Of a stretch of 64,000 nucleotides of DNA, positions 43,914 to 53,054 are shown one piece after another (within the stretch, counting starts at the first letter, position 1; each line of letters begins with the position of its first letter). Below the pieces are notes generated by a model. It made no database searches and had not been told where the DNA came from. It saw only the letters and a program-made list of their open reading frames with translations. The stretch is from Pseudomonas cedrina subsp. cedrina (GTDB lineage Bacteria; Pseudomonadota; Gammaproteobacteria; Pseudomonadales; Pseudomonadaceae). The position numbers and the translations under genes were made by a program. The stretch is taken from assembly GCF_001983175.1 (NCBI RefSeq), contig NZ_MNPW01000003.1, positions 186,001 to 250,000 on the forward strand, written 5' to 3'.

Positions 43914-44927
43914 TCAGCTCCCCTCTGCACCATGGGCTTCTTCAAAGAAGTAATCCTTCCAACTGCCGGCCTTGTTCTTCAGAACGCCCAGTTCCTGCAA
44001 TTTCTCGGCATAGATATAGGTGCGCTGCGGCACGATGGTGAAGTCGATCTCAGGGTCCTGGACGATCTTCTCCACCAGGTCCAGCGGCAACTTCGACTGC
44101 TCGACGCGAATATACGCCTTGGCGGCTGCCGGTTTGTCCGCCTTGATGATCTTCTCGGCCTCGGCCAGCGCGTCATAGAACGCTTTGTAGGTCCTGGGGT
44201 TCTCGTCGTGAAATTTCTGCGTGGTGTAGAGCACGTTGAACGTCGCCTGCCCGCCCAGGATGTCGTAGGAACTCAGCACTTTGTGCACGTAGGGGTTGAG
44301 CAATTCCTGATACTGGAACGGCGGGCTGGAAAAGTGCGCGTTTATTTCCGAGCCACCGGCAATCAGCGCCGCCGTGGCGTCGGGGTGGGCCAGGCTGATG
44401 GAGATGTCGTCGAACTTCTTGTAGTTGGCATCGCCGAACTGCTTGGCGGTCTCGATCTGCAAGGTGCGCGATTGGAAGCCCACGCCGGCGGCGGGCACGG
44501 CGATGCGGTCCTTTTCGCTGAAGTCCGCGAGGGTCTTGACGTTGGGGTTGTTGGTCAGCAGGTAGTTGGGCATCGAGCCGAGGGAGGCGATGGCCTTGAC
44601 GTTCTGCTTGCCTTTGGTACGGTCCCACAGGGTGAGCATAGGTGGTACGCCGGCTGAGACCACGTCGAGGGCGCCGGCCAGCAGCGATTCGTTCATCGCG
44701 GTGGCGCCGGAAATGCTGTTCCATTCCACCTGGATATCCAGGCCCTGGGCCTTGCCGTGTTTTTCGATCAGATGCTGGTCGCGCACCACGTCGAGGATCA
44801 GGTAGCCGATACCGAATTGCTGGGCGATGCTGATCTTGCCCTCGGCCTGGGCACCGCTACTGAGCAAGGCGCCTGCGGCAGCCAGCGAGGCGGTGATAAG
44901 GGTCAGGGAGAAGCGCTTGAGGGTCAT
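43914..44927 (-). CDS. Taurine/nitrate-type ABC substrate-binding protein (orphan)
   Basis: 337 aa from MTLKRFSLTLITASLAAAG, a clear signal peptide cleaved after SGAQA (about residue 27). NMT1/TauA-like type II binding fold: QFGIGYLILDVVRDQHLIEKHG, LLAGALDVVSAGVPPMLTLW, AVPAAGVGFQSRTLQIE. There are no permease or ATPase genes beside it, unlike most family members. The ligand is unknown (taurine, sulfonate, pyrimidine-precursor and nitrate types are all possible). Confidence 0.87.
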   Translation of the reverse strand: MTLKRFSLTLITASLAAAGALLSSGAQAEGKISIAQQFGIGYLILDVVRDQHLIEKHGKAQGLDIQVEWNSISGATAMNESLLAGALDVVSAGVPPMLTLWDRTKGKQNVKAIASLGSMPNYLLTNNPNVKTLADFSEKDRIAVPAAGVGFQSRTLQIETAKQFGDANYKKFDDISISLAHPDATAALIAGGSEINAHFSSPPFQYQELLNPYVHKVLSSYDILGGQATFNVLYTTQKFHDENPRTYKAFYDALAEAEKIIKADKPAAAKAYIRVEQSKLPLDLVEKIVQDPEIDFTIVPQRTYIYAEKLQELGVLKNKAGSWKDYFFEEAHGAEGS

Positions 44928-45086
44928 GGGAGTCCGCCGCACGGTTGAGAGGTGAGCGAGGGTAGCCACGATTTTTAAGACGGGAAAAGAATATCTGGGT
45001 CTATTGTTATGCTAATAGCCCACAAACGGGCGGCTGGCTGTTAAGGTGCCGCCCTTTGACTGACCGTACACTGCGAGGAATGGACG

Positions 45087-45518
45087 TTGGACACTGACGA
45101 AAAAATGACCGGGGACCTGTTCGAGGTCGATAAGCGCCTGTCACTCAAGCCCGTGGTGGACTTCAACGCCTACCTGCGCAGTGCTTTCGGTGACGGCCTG
45201 TGTACCTGCATCCGCTGCATCGCCAGCAAGGGCGATGAAAGCGGCTACGCCTACCAGCACAACTTCACCTTTGATGGCAAACCCGCCCACCGTCGTTTCG
45301 CCTCTACGGCAGGAAGCGATGTGTTGGCGATGCTGAAGAAGGCGTGGTTGTCGTACGCCAAGGCCGAGTTGCCGCTCAGCGGCGTGTTGGTGCTGGATAC
45401 CGTGAAGGCGTTTGTCGAGCCGCAACTGCATAACCGCATTGCGCCGCTGTTCCTGGCCAGTGGGTTGGTCAAGGACCTGGAAGGCCAGTTGCACATGCAG
45501 CCGCAAGCCGCAGCCTGA
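45087..45518 (+). CDS. Hypothetical protein, 143 aa
   Basis: Soluble protein of unknown family. Two starts are possible: TTG at 45087 with GAGGAA seven bases upstream, or ATG at 45105 (MTGDLFEVDKRLSL). It contains two close cysteines (GLCTCIRC), an aromatic basic segment FTFDGKPAHRRFAS and a helical C-terminus. The CxC..C arrangement might bind metal, but the family is not recognised. Divergent from the orphan binding protein; a palindromic element follows. Confidence 0.65.
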   Translation: MDTDEKMTGDLFEVDKRLSLKPVVDFNAYLRSAFGDGLCTCIRCIASKGDESGYAYQHNFTFDGKPAHRRFASTAGSDVLAMLKKAWLSYAKAELPLSGVLVLDTVKAFVEPQLHNRIAPLFLASGLVKDLEGQLHMQPQAAA

Positions 45519-45532
45519 TTCCCTGCCCTGAT

Positions 45533-45667
45533 TGTAGTGAGCGGGCTTGCCCCGCGCTGGGTGGCGAAGCCGCCCCAAACCAAGCGACTCGGTTTCGTCT
45601 GTAAATCGACGGCGACTGCATTAGGGCGGCTTCGCCACCCAGCGCGGGGCAAGCCCGCTCACTACAA
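45533..45667. repeat. Solitary palindromic element (135 bp), copy 3
   Basis: TTGTAGTGAGCGGGCTTGCC to the complementary end, with inner arms CGCGCTGGGTGGCGAAGCCG and CGGCTTCGCCACCCAGCGCG, here perfectly matched. Lies between the 143-aa gene and the convergent alcohol dehydrogenase gene. Confidence 0.88.
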
Positions 45668-45710
45668 TTTGAATCGGGCGAGCAGACCGATAGTAGGCGT
45701 TGCGTTCGGT

Positions 45711-46958
45711 TTATAAGCCGGGCACACCCTGCATGCGCAACTCAGGCGTAAGCTCCTCTTCCAGCGGCTCGGTCAACGGCCGGTCGCTCATCCCCGGCAG
45801 CAGGATCACCTTGCGGCAGTCCTCTTCGGCCTTGTCGAACAGCTCATAGCCGCGTGCCGCCTGCTCCAGAGACAGGCGATGGGTGATGATCGCCTCGGGG
45901 TTCAGGTGCCCCAGTTCGATATGCTCCAGCAGTTCCGGCAGAAAGCGATGCACATGGGTCTGGCCCATCTTGAAGGTCAGGCCCTTGTCAAAGGCGTCGC
46001 CGAACATAAAGCCGTGGATAAACCCGGCATACACCCCGGCCACGCTCACCACCCCGCCGCGGCGCACGGCGGCGATGCATTGGCGCAAGGCCTTGCCGCT
46101 GCTGCCTTCGATCTTGAGGGTGGTGAGGATGGTTTCAGTGGTGCTGCCCTTGGCCTCGAAACCAACGGCATCCACCACCCCGTCGACACCCCGCATACCG
46201 CGTGTCTGGCGGATAATGGTGTCGGCCGGGTCATCGTCTTCCTCGAAATTGATCGGGATCACGCCATACATTTTTTGCGCATAGGCCAGCCGATAGGGAT
46301 GGTCGTCGACCATGAAGATCTGTTCGGCGCCCAACATCTGCGCACAGGCGGCACTCAACAGGCCGACCGGGCCGGCGCCGTAGATCGCGACGCTGGAGCC
46401 TTTTTCGATGCCCGCGTTGATGACCGCCTGCCAGGCGGTGGGCAGGATGTCGGTGAGAAACAATACCTTGTCGTCCGCCAGCGTGCCGGGCACCTTGAAC
46501 GGCCCGGCGTTGGCCTTCGGCACGCGCACCAGTTCGGCCTGGCCACCGGGAATGCCGCCATACAGGCGGCTGTAGCCGAACAGCGCCGCACCCGGTGGAA
46601 TTGCCTTTTTGTTGAGGATCGCACCGCGCCCATCGTTGGTGGTTTCGCAGGCGGCAAACAGCTGCATCTGACAGAAAAAGCAGTCGCCACAGGCAATCAC
46701 GAAAGGGATCACCACGCGGTCGCCGCGCTGCACCGCCGTGACCGCCGGGCCGGTTTCTTCGACGATGCCCATGAACTCGTGGCCGAAAATATCACCGTGC
46801 TCAACCGTCGGAATCTTGCCCCGATACAGGTGCAAATCCGAGCCGCAGATGGCGGTGGCGGTCACGCGCAGGATGATGTCGTCGGGTTGCTCGATGATGG
46901 GATCAGGTACCGTATCGACCTGCACTTTGTGCGCGCCTTGGAAGGTCATCGCTCGCAT
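45711..46958 (-). CDS. Zinc-dependent alcohol dehydrogenase
   Basis: 415 aa from [15 protein letters not shown], eight bases after GGAG (the frame starts three codons earlier at a GTG). Medium-chain dehydrogenase: catalytic zinc in [14 protein letters not shown] and [10 protein letters not shown], structural zinc Cys4 in [18 protein letters not shown] loop [12 protein letters not shown] (about 183-194). It belongs to the COG1063 branch with formaldehyde/threonine-type dehydrogenases; an extended C-terminal tail rich in Glu and Pro follows. It lies 81 bases after the YbdK gene on the same strand and may belong to that transcription unit. Substrate unknown. Confidence 0.88.
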   Translation of the reverse strand: MRAMTFQGAHKVQVDTVPDPIIEQPDDIILRVTATAICGSDLHLYRGKIPTVEHGDIFGHEFMGIVEETGPAVTAVQRGDRVVIPFVIACGDCFFCQMQLFAACETTNDGRGAILNKKAIPPGAALFGYSRLYGGIPGGQAELVRVPKANAGPFKVPGTLADDKVLFLTDILPTAWQAVINAGIEKGSSVAIYGAGPVGLLSAACAQMLGAEQIFMVDDHPYRLAYAQKMYGVIPINFEEDDDPADTIIRQTRGMRGVDGVVDAVGFEAKGSTTETILTTLKIEGSSGKALRQCIAAVRRGGVVSVAGVYAGFIHGFMFGDAFDKGLTFKMGQTHVHRFLPELLEHIELGHLNPEAIITHRLSLEQAARGYELFDKAEEDCRKVILLPGMSDRPLTEPLEEELTPELRMQGVPGL

Positions 46959-47039
46959 GCTCTGCACTCCAGATTGAAGGGATCAATTATTAAGGGGCCC
47001 TGTATTCGCCAGCGTTCCGTTGGTGTGGCGGGCAACCGA

Positions 47040-48158
47040 TCAATGGTCACTGCGACTCTGGGCCAGCAACCTGTCGACAACGCTCTGCACACTGCACAGT
47101 TCATCCGCGCCGGCGGCGCGGGCGCAGGCGTAGCCACGCAGTTGATCGACCGCGCTGTTGCCGGACAGCAGCATCCCGTGCAGGTCGTCGAACAGCTGCG
47201 ATTCGCCCATGGCGTCGGCCGTTCCTGCGAATTCCAGCCGGGCGCCTTGCAACCACTGTTCGGCGCTGCCGAGGGTACCCAGGTCGTCCAGGGCGAAGGT
47301 GCCGGCCGCGCCGTAGCGCTTGGCTTGCCAGCGGTTTTCATGGAGCAGCCAGCGGCGCTCGGCGCTGAACAGTGCACCGGGATGATCCATTGCGCAGGCA
47401 TGCGTAACCATCACCCGAAACAAGCTCGCCAGCGCCAACGCATGCGCAAGCCTGGGGCATGCATCGGTGATGCGAAGCTCCAGGGTTGGATAGCGCGCCG
47501 ACGGACGCACGCCCCACCACCCGTTGCCATCGGCCTTGATCGCGCCAATGCGCTGGAGCAACGCCAGGTAGCGCTGGTAGTCGGCCCAATCGGCAAAATG
47601 CTCCGGCACGCCCATGCGCGGCCATTCATCGCAGGCGGTCTGGCGATAGCTCATGAAGCCCGTGGGCGAACCCTCCCAGAACGGCGAAGAGCAACTGAGC
47701 AGCAGCAATAACGGCAACCAGGGCGAAACCTGATTCATCACCGCGATACGGTCGACCGTGGCGGGCACCTCGACATGCACGTGCAATCCGCAGAGCACGC
47801 TGCGTCGTGCTACGCGCTGGGTGTCCTCGAACAACCGCTGGAAATGAACGCGGTCCGTCGGCACTTGCTCACGCCACGCCGCCAGCGGATGGCTGCCGGC
47901 GCACACGATGCCCAGTCCAAACTCGCCCAGGGACTGCGCCAGGTTATGGCGCACGGTGCCCAGGTAATCCGCGGCCTCGCAGCGGGTGTGGAACACCGGC
48001 GAGGCCGCCTCGATCTGGCCCTGGAACATCTCGTAGGCAAAGCCTGCTCCAATGGCACTGCGACAGGCCGCCACCACCTCCCTTGCCGGTTGGCTGAGCA
48101 TCCTGCGTGTGCCCAGGTCGGTAATGAAGTACTCCTCTTCAATGCCGAACGTGAGCAT
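47040..48158 (-). CDS. ybdK: Carboxylate-amine ligase, YbdK/glutamate-cysteine ligase 2 family
   Basis: 372 aa. An ATP-dependent ligase joining a carboxylate to an amine. Family motifs: LTFGIEEEYFITD at the N-terminus (Mg/ATP glutamates), FEYEMFQGQIE-like AYEMFQGQIEAASPV, CGLHVHVEVP, and RPSARYPTLELRITDACP (substrate carboxylate and nucleotide binding). YbdK itself has weak glutamate-cysteine ligase activity. Located five bases after a methyltransferase and in operon with a diiron oxygenase, it may instead make an amide bond in a small metabolite. The product is unknown. Confidence 0.9.
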   Translation of the reverse strand: MLTFGIEEEYFITDLGTRRMLSQPAREVVAACRSAIGAGFAYEMFQGQIEAASPVFHTRCEAADYLGTVRHNLAQSLGEFGLGIVCAGSHPLAAWREQVPTDRVHFQRLFEDTQRVARRSVLCGLHVHVEVPATVDRIAVMNQVSPWLPLLLLLSCSSPFWEGSPTGFMSYRQTACDEWPRMGVPEHFADWADYQRYLALLQRIGAIKADGNGWWGVRPSARYPTLELRITDACPRLAHALALASLFRVMVTHACAMDHPGALFSAERRWLLHENRWQAKRYGAAGTFALDDLGTLGSAEQWLQGARLEFAGTADAMGESQLFDDLHGMLLSGNSAVDQLRGYACARAAGADELCSVQSVVDRLLAQSRSDH

Positions 48159-48163
48159 GACCG

Positions 48164-49108
48164 TCAGCGCAGGCGCGTGACGGTGAGCGCGACCACGGCA
48201 ATCCTTTCCACGCGTTCGTAGCCGGGTTTTGCCAGCTCTTCACCAAACACGTCGGGGTCAAGCTCACGGTAGGTCCAGCCGAAGGCATCGCTGCCGACCA
48301 GTGGCTTGACCGCCGCCAGGAAGGGGTCTTCCCCCGCGACAATCGCCACGCCGGTGTACAGCACCAGGCTGCCCCCCAAGGCCAAGCGGCCCAGGGCTTC
48401 GCTGACGATACGCACGGACAACTGTTCACCCAGGGCCCCGCCGCCATGGCGATAGGCGCGTTGGCGGTCGTCATTCATGTACGGCGGATTCGCCACGATC
48501 AGGTCGAACTCGCCTTCCACGCTGGCCAGCACGTCGCTGTGATAGGCCGTAACGTTGCTCAGCCCGGCCAGCTCGGCGTTGACTGCGGTCATGCGCAGGG
48601 CGCGGGGGTTTATATCCACTCCTAGCACCTGCGCGTCGTGTCGCGCACGGGCGATGACCAGCGCACCGACACCGGCGCCACAACCGATATCCACCGCGCG
48701 GCGCACGGGCTCGAAGCGTTGCTGCAGATGCGCTTCGATCACCTGGGCGAACCGATAGCTGTCCGGGCCGAAAAACACCGCATCCGATTGCGTGGTCGGG
48801 TAGGCCGAATGCGCGAACAACAGCTCATCCAGGCTCGACCAGCGCACCGCGCTGCGCCACAGCGAATCGTGTTTTTCAACGACCTCGGCCTGCAGCAGTT
48901 CCTCACGAAACGCCGCCGGCAGCAGGTCGGCGTCAAACGACATCGACCAGCCAAACACGTCGCGCAGGTCCTTCGCCAACGGCGAAGCCTGGCGCCCGAA
49001 GACGCGCTCATGGGTCAAGGGCGTGGGCGTGATGAACCGGTAGCCGTTCTCCTTGAGGCCCCGACCCAGGTTGATCAAGGCGCGATCGGCCAGTTGTTGT
49101 GCAGACAT
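48164..49108 (-). CDS. Class I SAM-dependent methyltransferase with NPPY motif
   Basis: 314 aa from MSAQQLADRALINLGRG (ATG at 49108; an ATG three codons upstream is possible). SAM-binding motif I is VDIGCGAGVGALVIA (about residue 139-153), the acidic motif II LGVDINPRALRM, and motif IV IVANPPYMNDD, the NPPY form used for N-methylation of amino or amide groups attached to a planar system (PrmC/RlmG-like). A helical N-terminal domain of about 130 residues precedes it. It lies 12 bases after the HDO gene and 5 before the YbdK gene, so all three are probably cotranslated. Confidence 0.87.
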   Translation of the reverse strand: MSAQQLADRALINLGRGLKENGYRFITPTPLTHERVFGRQASPLAKDLRDVFGWSMSFDADLLPAAFREELLQAEVVEKHDSLWRSAVRWSSLDELLFAHSAYPTTQSDAVFFGPDSYRFAQVIEAHLQQRFEPVRRAVDIGCGAGVGALVIARARHDAQVLGVDINPRALRMTAVNAELAGLSNVTAYHSDVLASVEGEFDLIVANPPYMNDDRQRAYRHGGGALGEQLSVRIVSEALGRLALGGSLVLYTGVAIVAGEDPFLAAVKPLVGSDAFGWTYRELDPDVFGEELAKPGYERVERIAVVALTVTRLR

Positions 49109-49120
49109 GAACGACATTCC

Positions 49121-50500
49121 TTAGCGCAGGCGCGCGCGCAATTGGATAAAGCGGCGCGTGGCGTACAGCCCGGCCGGGGTGCAGTGACGACGGGCGGACA
49201 TCCACGCAATCAGCGTTTGGAGCTGCTGTTCATCCGGCAAGCCGCGCAACGAGTCCACCAGCGCCTGGGTGTCCGGATCGGCCGGTGGGTGCGGGTCTTG
49301 AGGTAAGCTTTTGCCACGGCCCGGACGAGCGGGCGGCACGCGTCGGTCGCTGATCCAGTCGCCCGCGATCCAGTCATGCAGCACCTGTTTCTCATAGCCG
49401 CTGAACACCCCGAACATGGCGGCGCCCGCGCCCTCGATCAATTGCCAGAAGCGACTCTCGGCCGGGTCCTGGTTGCGCCTGATCCAGCCTTTGTCTTCGA
49501 GGGCCTGGAGAAAGGCGCCGATCTGGCCCGGCAGGGCCAGCCATTGGTTGACCGTCTTGCCTTCGAAGCGGCAGTAATCAGAATGCATGTGCTGGCCGTA
49601 GGAGCGCTTGCGCTCCAGCAGGGCGACCAGTTCATCGTGCAAATTGAAATCCTTGATGATGGCGGTGGTACCCGGCCCCAGATCATTGAGGCGATAGCCT
49701 TGGGCCACCCGGCGATAGAAATCCGCCCTGCCCTCGCCCAGCGGCAGCAGGTTGAGCACCGACTGCGCGGCCTTGCACGCATGGCCGCTGCTGGCGTTGT
49801 CGATGGTCACATGCAGCGTGAAGTAATACGGGTCGATGCCCAGCTCGCTCAGCTCGTATGAGGTGATCAACAGGTGCAGCGGCAATTGCTCGTAGCCCAG
49901 GTTGTAGCCGATGACCTCCGGCAGGAACTCTTCACCGCACAGGCCCAAGGCCATTTGCAACGCGCCTTGCAGGTAATGCGGGTCTTCCAGGCCGGCGTCG
50001 CTGTCGGCATCGTGCTGGTTGAGCAACTTGCGGTAGATCACCACATGATTCTGCGCGGCTTCGCCGTCGCCCAGCTCTTCGAGGTAGGTGGTGAGCAAGC
50101 CGTCGAAACGCGGGTCTTGCCAATAGCGCAACAGGCCGTAGAGCCAGGCGCCATCGACTTGCTTGGTCGGCGCCACACGTTGCAATACGTACAACGCGTG
50201 AGCTTTGTTATGGAAGTAACGGCGTGGCCGGCCCTGCTGGCGTTGCTCCAGGTACTCGGCATACGCCTGGGCCACCTCGGCACACCGCTGCTCAACCCAG
50301 GCGTGCAGTTGCTCGGGCTCGTCCGGCAGCTCGTTGGGCGCATCCTCGACCTGGGCCAACTGCGCCTGCAAAAAATCCCGCGCAGCGTCTTGCGCACCTT
50401 GGGCCTCGCCATAAAGCTGCTGGTACAGCCGTTGATAATGGCCGGGCCCCGCGTGGGAGATGGAGGCCGGTTGGCCTGACAGCGCTGTGAAAAGAGTCAT
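49121..50500 (-). CDS. HDO-type iron-containing redox enzyme (haem-oxygenase-like fold)
   Basis: 459 aa from MTLFTALSGQPASIS (the open frame starts 19 codons earlier without a good site). Haem-oxygenase-like diiron oxidase family (Haem_oxygenas_2/iron-containing redox enzyme). The likely iron ligands are in order: Glu141/142 (YLEELGDGE), His152 (QNHVVIYRK), Glu216 (SYELSELGID), His230, Asp234 (LHVTIDN) and His240 (SSGHACKA). Known members (UndA, BesC, SznF) do oxidative decarboxylation, C-C fragmentation or N-hydroxylation. It is longer than the single-domain members, with a roughly 100-residue N-terminal and a 200-residue C-terminal extension. The reaction is unknown. Confidence 0.82.
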   Translation of the reverse strand: MTLFTALSGQPASISHAGPGHYQRLYQQLYGEAQGAQDAARDFLQAQLAQVEDAPNELPDEPEQLHAWVEQRCAEVAQAYAEYLEQRQQGRPRRYFHNKAHALYVLQRVAPTKQVDGAWLYGLLRYWQDPRFDGLLTTYLEELGDGEAAQNHVVIYRKLLNQHDADSDAGLEDPHYLQGALQMALGLCGEEFLPEVIGYNLGYEQLPLHLLITSYELSELGIDPYYFTLHVTIDNASSGHACKAAQSVLNLLPLGEGRADFYRRVAQGYRLNDLGPGTTAIIKDFNLHDELVALLERKRSYGQHMHSDYCRFEGKTVNQWLALPGQIGAFLQALEDKGWIRRNQDPAESRFWQLIEGAGAAMFGVFSGYEKQVLHDWIAGDWISDRRVPPARPGRGKSLPQDPHPPADPDTQALVDSLRGLPDEQQLQTLIAWMSARRHCTPAGLYATRRFIQLRARLR

Positions 50501-50716
50501 GATGGCAGTTTCCGCAAAGTCCGATACACCAGGCCCCACCACAAGGAGGCCACGCAAGAGCGCTCAACCACACGCTTCTAGAGTGAAGAGCCTTGAAGTG
50601 GGCAAAAAATTCAATCGGGGTTGTGAAGCTGTAGATCAGCGGCAATGGGTAAGGGTTGCCGCAGGCGAGGGATACGGGGCGGTTTTTTGCGGGGGCCAGG
50701 CGGCGCCAAGGGTAAA

Positions 50717-50821
50717 TCAGGGATATTCCTGGCGGGCATGCAGGACGTTGACTATTTCTATCCGCTCTGCGGTCACTCGATACACGAACACATAAATCAG
50801 GATGCACACAACTTCGCGCTT
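50717..50821 (-). pseudogene. C-terminal remnant of a RelE/ParE-type toxin
   Basis: Reading on the minus strand from the base after the antitoxin stop, 34 codons give KREVVCILIYVFVYRVTAER then IEIVNVLHARQEYP and a stop. This matches the C-terminal third of ParE/RelE toxins, which end ..(I/V)YRVTADR(V/I)E(V/I)VNV(V/L)HARQ(Q/E)YP. The first 60 or so residues, with the start codon, are missing; the remaining part abuts the antitoxin. The toxin cannot be made. Confidence 0.75.
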
Positions 50822-50999
50822 ACTTGCGTTCTGCCTCCAGAATGATCGCCTCAACGCGCGCCATTACCTCATCATGAGGTACGCCTGGACCAGGGTTGGC
50901 CAAGCTCTTTTCGACTTTTGCCCGAAACCAGAGATCATGGCTGCGCGCCTGCTCTTCTGTCTCAAACTCGGAAACAATAGGGGAAAGTTGGACACCCAT
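50820..50999 (-). CDS. Antitoxin of a RelBE/ParDE-type system (orphaned)
   Basis: 59 aa from MGVQLSPIVSEFETEEQA; the ATG at 50999 is seven bases after AGGAGG, an excellent site, whereas the open frame continues 17 codons upstream. The sequence SPIVSEFETEEQARSHDLWF followed by RAKVEKSLANPGPGVPHDEV is typical of the stability-determinant antitoxins paired with ParE/RelE toxins. The gene is intact, but its toxin partner downstream is beheaded. It may persist as a solitary DNA-binding repressor or be drifting. Confidence 0.8.
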   Translation of the reverse strand: MGVQLSPIVSEFETEEQARSHDLWFRAKVEKSLANPGPGVPHDEVMARVEAIILEAERK

Positions 51000-51147
51000 C
51001 AGACGACCTCCTGTATGAATACGCAGCAGTTTAGTCGCAACCTGCTGCACTGTCTGTGACCTTCAGATGAAATGCAGTTGGGGAGCGGCGGTGCGACTTG
51101 CTCGTGAAAGCGGAGTGTCAGGGAAAGCAGTGCTGGCCGATACTGCG

Positions 51148-51176
51148 CATTCGCAGGCAAGCCAGCTCCCACATTT
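51148..51176. repeat. Single REP arm with decayed partner
   Basis: TTCGCAGGCAAGCCAGCTCC followed by CACATTT is one intact arm. A degraded partner (CTTGCTCGTGAAAGCGG, 51090-51106) lies upstream. Nothing else is seen between the antitoxin promoter region and the glp terminator. Confidence 0.75.
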
Positions 51177-51218
51177 GATTTGTGTTCACAATTGATCTGC
51201 GTTTCAGTATTTCAAGCG

Positions 51219-51245
51219 AAAAAAACGGCACCTGAGTGCCGTTTT
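51219..51245 (-). terminator. Rho-independent terminator of the glycerol importer operon
   Basis: AAAACGGCAC-CTGA-GTGCCGTTTT: a 10-bp perfect stem with a four-base loop, flanked by A and T runs, so it can work in both directions. It starts 19 bases after the last gene (stop at 51264). Confidence 0.92.
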
Positions 51246-51263
51246 GTCCTTCCCTCAATGCAA

Positions 51264-53006
51264 TTACTTGCGCGCCGCCTCCCACGATTTGAGCAGGTCG
51301 TTGTAGTTCACGGTCTCGCCCTTGGGCTTCTCGTTCGCCAGTTTCGGTTTTGGCGCGCCCGGCTGATCGAACCAGTATTGCGCGTCACGCTCGGGGTTCA
51401 TTTTCGGGCCGCACACCGGTTGCACCTTGGAGCGTTCCAGGCGCGTCATGATCGCGTCCTGTTCCTTGGCCAGGTTGTCCAGAGCCTGCTGCGGGGTTTT
51501 CTCGCCGCTGGCGGCGGCGGCGATGTTGCTCCACCACAGTTGCGCCAGGCGTGGGTAGTCCGGCACGTTGGTGCCGGTCGGCGACCATTCGGTCCGGGCC
51601 GGGCTGCGGTAGAACTCCACCAGGCCACCGAGTTTGGGCGCCATGTCGGTCATGGCCTGGGAATTGATGTCGGACTCACGAATCGGCGTCAGGCCGACGA
51701 TGGTTTTCTTCAGCGAGACGGTTTTGGAGGTCACAAACTGCGCGTACAGCCAGGCCGCGAGTTTCTGTTTCTCGGGGGTCGACTTGAGGAAGGTCCAGGA
51801 GCCTACGTCCTGGTAACCCTTCTTCATGCCCTTTTCCCAGTAAGGTCCGACGGGCGACGGCGCCATGCGCCATTTCGGCGTACCGTCGGCGTTCACCACC
51901 GGCAAGCCCGGCTTGACCATGTCGGCGGTAAACGCGGTGTACCAGAAGATCTGCTGGGCGATATTGCCCTGGGACGGCACCGGGCCGGATTCGGAGAAGG
52001 TCATGCCCGCTGCTTCCGGTGGCGCATAGGCTTTCATCCAGTCCACGTATTTCTGCGTGGCAAATACCGCCGCCGGGCCATTGGTATCGCCGCCACGGGT
52101 CACGCTGGAGCCGACCGGGTGGCAGTTCTCCACGCGAATGCCCCACTCGTCCACCGGCAAACCGTTGGGCAGCCCTTTGTCGCCGCCACCGGCCATGGAG
52201 AACCACGCATCGGTGAAGCGCCAGCCCAGGGACGGGTCTTTCTTGCCGTAGTCCATGTGCCCGTAGATGCGTTTGCCGTCGATTTCCTTGACGTCTTCGC
52301 TGAAGAACTTGGCGATGTCTTCATAGGCCGACCAGTTCACCGGCACGCCGAGGTCGTAGCCGTATTTTTCCTTGAACTTGGCTTTCAGCTCCGGGCGTTC
52401 GAACCAGTCGGCGCGGAACCAGTAGAGGTTGGCGAACTGCTGGTCGGGCAATTGGTAGATCTTGCCGTCCGGCGCGGTGGTGAAGGACAGGCCGATAAAG
52501 TCCTTGAGGTCCAGGGTCGGCGAGGTGAAGTCCTTGCCTTCGTTGGCCATCAGGTCGGTGATGGATTCGGTCTTGCCGTAGCGAAAGTGCGTACCGATCA
52601 GGTCCGAGTCGTTGACCCAGCCGTCATAGATGTTCTTGTCGGACTGCATCTGGGTTTGCAGCTTTTCCACCACGTCGCCTTCCTGCAGCAGGTCGTGGGT
52701 CAGCTTGATCCCGGTGATTTCGCTGAAGGCCTTGGCCAGCACCTTGGATTCGTACTCATGGGTGGTGAGGGTTTCCGACACCACGTTGATCTTCATCCCA
52801 CGGAAGGGTTCGGCGGCCTTGATAAACCACTTCAACTCCTCCAACTGCTGTTCGGCCGTCAGGGTCGACGGTTTGAACTCGCTGCCGATCCATTTTTTCG
52901 CGGCATCTTCATACGCATCGGCCCACGCCGTGGCGCTCAAACCGCTGAGGGCCAGTACGGCGGCCAATGAAATGCTATGTCGCAGCTTATTGTTCTTATT
53001 CAACAT
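51264..53006 (-). CDS. glpV: Glycerol ABC importer substrate-binding protein (GlpV-like)
   Basis: 580 aa, unusually long for a binding protein but right for the GlpV family. Signal peptide cleaved after SATAWA (about residue 29); ATG preceded by AGGAGGTCTCT. The mature protein begins DAYEDAAKKWIGSEFKPSTL and contains HYGHMDYGKKDPSLGWRFTD-like and PAGMTFSESGPVPSQGNIAQ segments, extracytoplasmic family 1-like. The gene order S-T-P-Q-U-V in this operon is that of the Rhizobium leguminosarum glycerol importer. Glycerol as substrate follows from homology. Confidence 0.85.
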   Translation of the reverse strand: MLNKNNKLRHSISLAAVLALSGLSATAWADAYEDAAKKWIGSEFKPSTLTAEQQLEELKWFIKAAEPFRGMKINVVSETLTTHEYESKVLAKAFSEITGIKLTHDLLQEGDVVEKLQTQMQSDKNIYDGWVNDSDLIGTHFRYGKTESITDLMANEGKDFTSPTLDLKDFIGLSFTTAPDGKIYQLPDQQFANLYWFRADWFERPELKAKFKEKYGYDLGVPVNWSAYEDIAKFFSEDVKEIDGKRIYGHMDYGKKDPSLGWRFTDAWFSMAGGGDKGLPNGLPVDEWGIRVENCHPVGSSVTRGGDTNGPAAVFATQKYVDWMKAYAPPEAAGMTFSESGPVPSQGNIAQQIFWYTAFTADMVKPGLPVVNADGTPKWRMAPSPVGPYWEKGMKKGYQDVGSWTFLKSTPEKQKLAAWLYAQFVTSKTVSLKKTIVGLTPIRESDINSQAMTDMAPKLGGLVEFYRSPARTEWSPTGTNVPDYPRLAQLWWSNIAAAASGEKTPQQALDNLAKEQDAIMTRLERSKVQPVCGPKMNPERDAQYWFDQPGAPKPKLANEKPKGETVNYNDLLKSWEAARK

Positions 53007-53054
53007 AGAGACCTCCTGGTTATTTTCATACGGGACTATCGGCGGTCACCTCCC

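Noticed and set aside
45879..47711. Open frame of 610 codons on the + strand
   Set aside because: Antisense to the zinc dehydrogenase and YbdK genes; no motif or ribosome-binding site.
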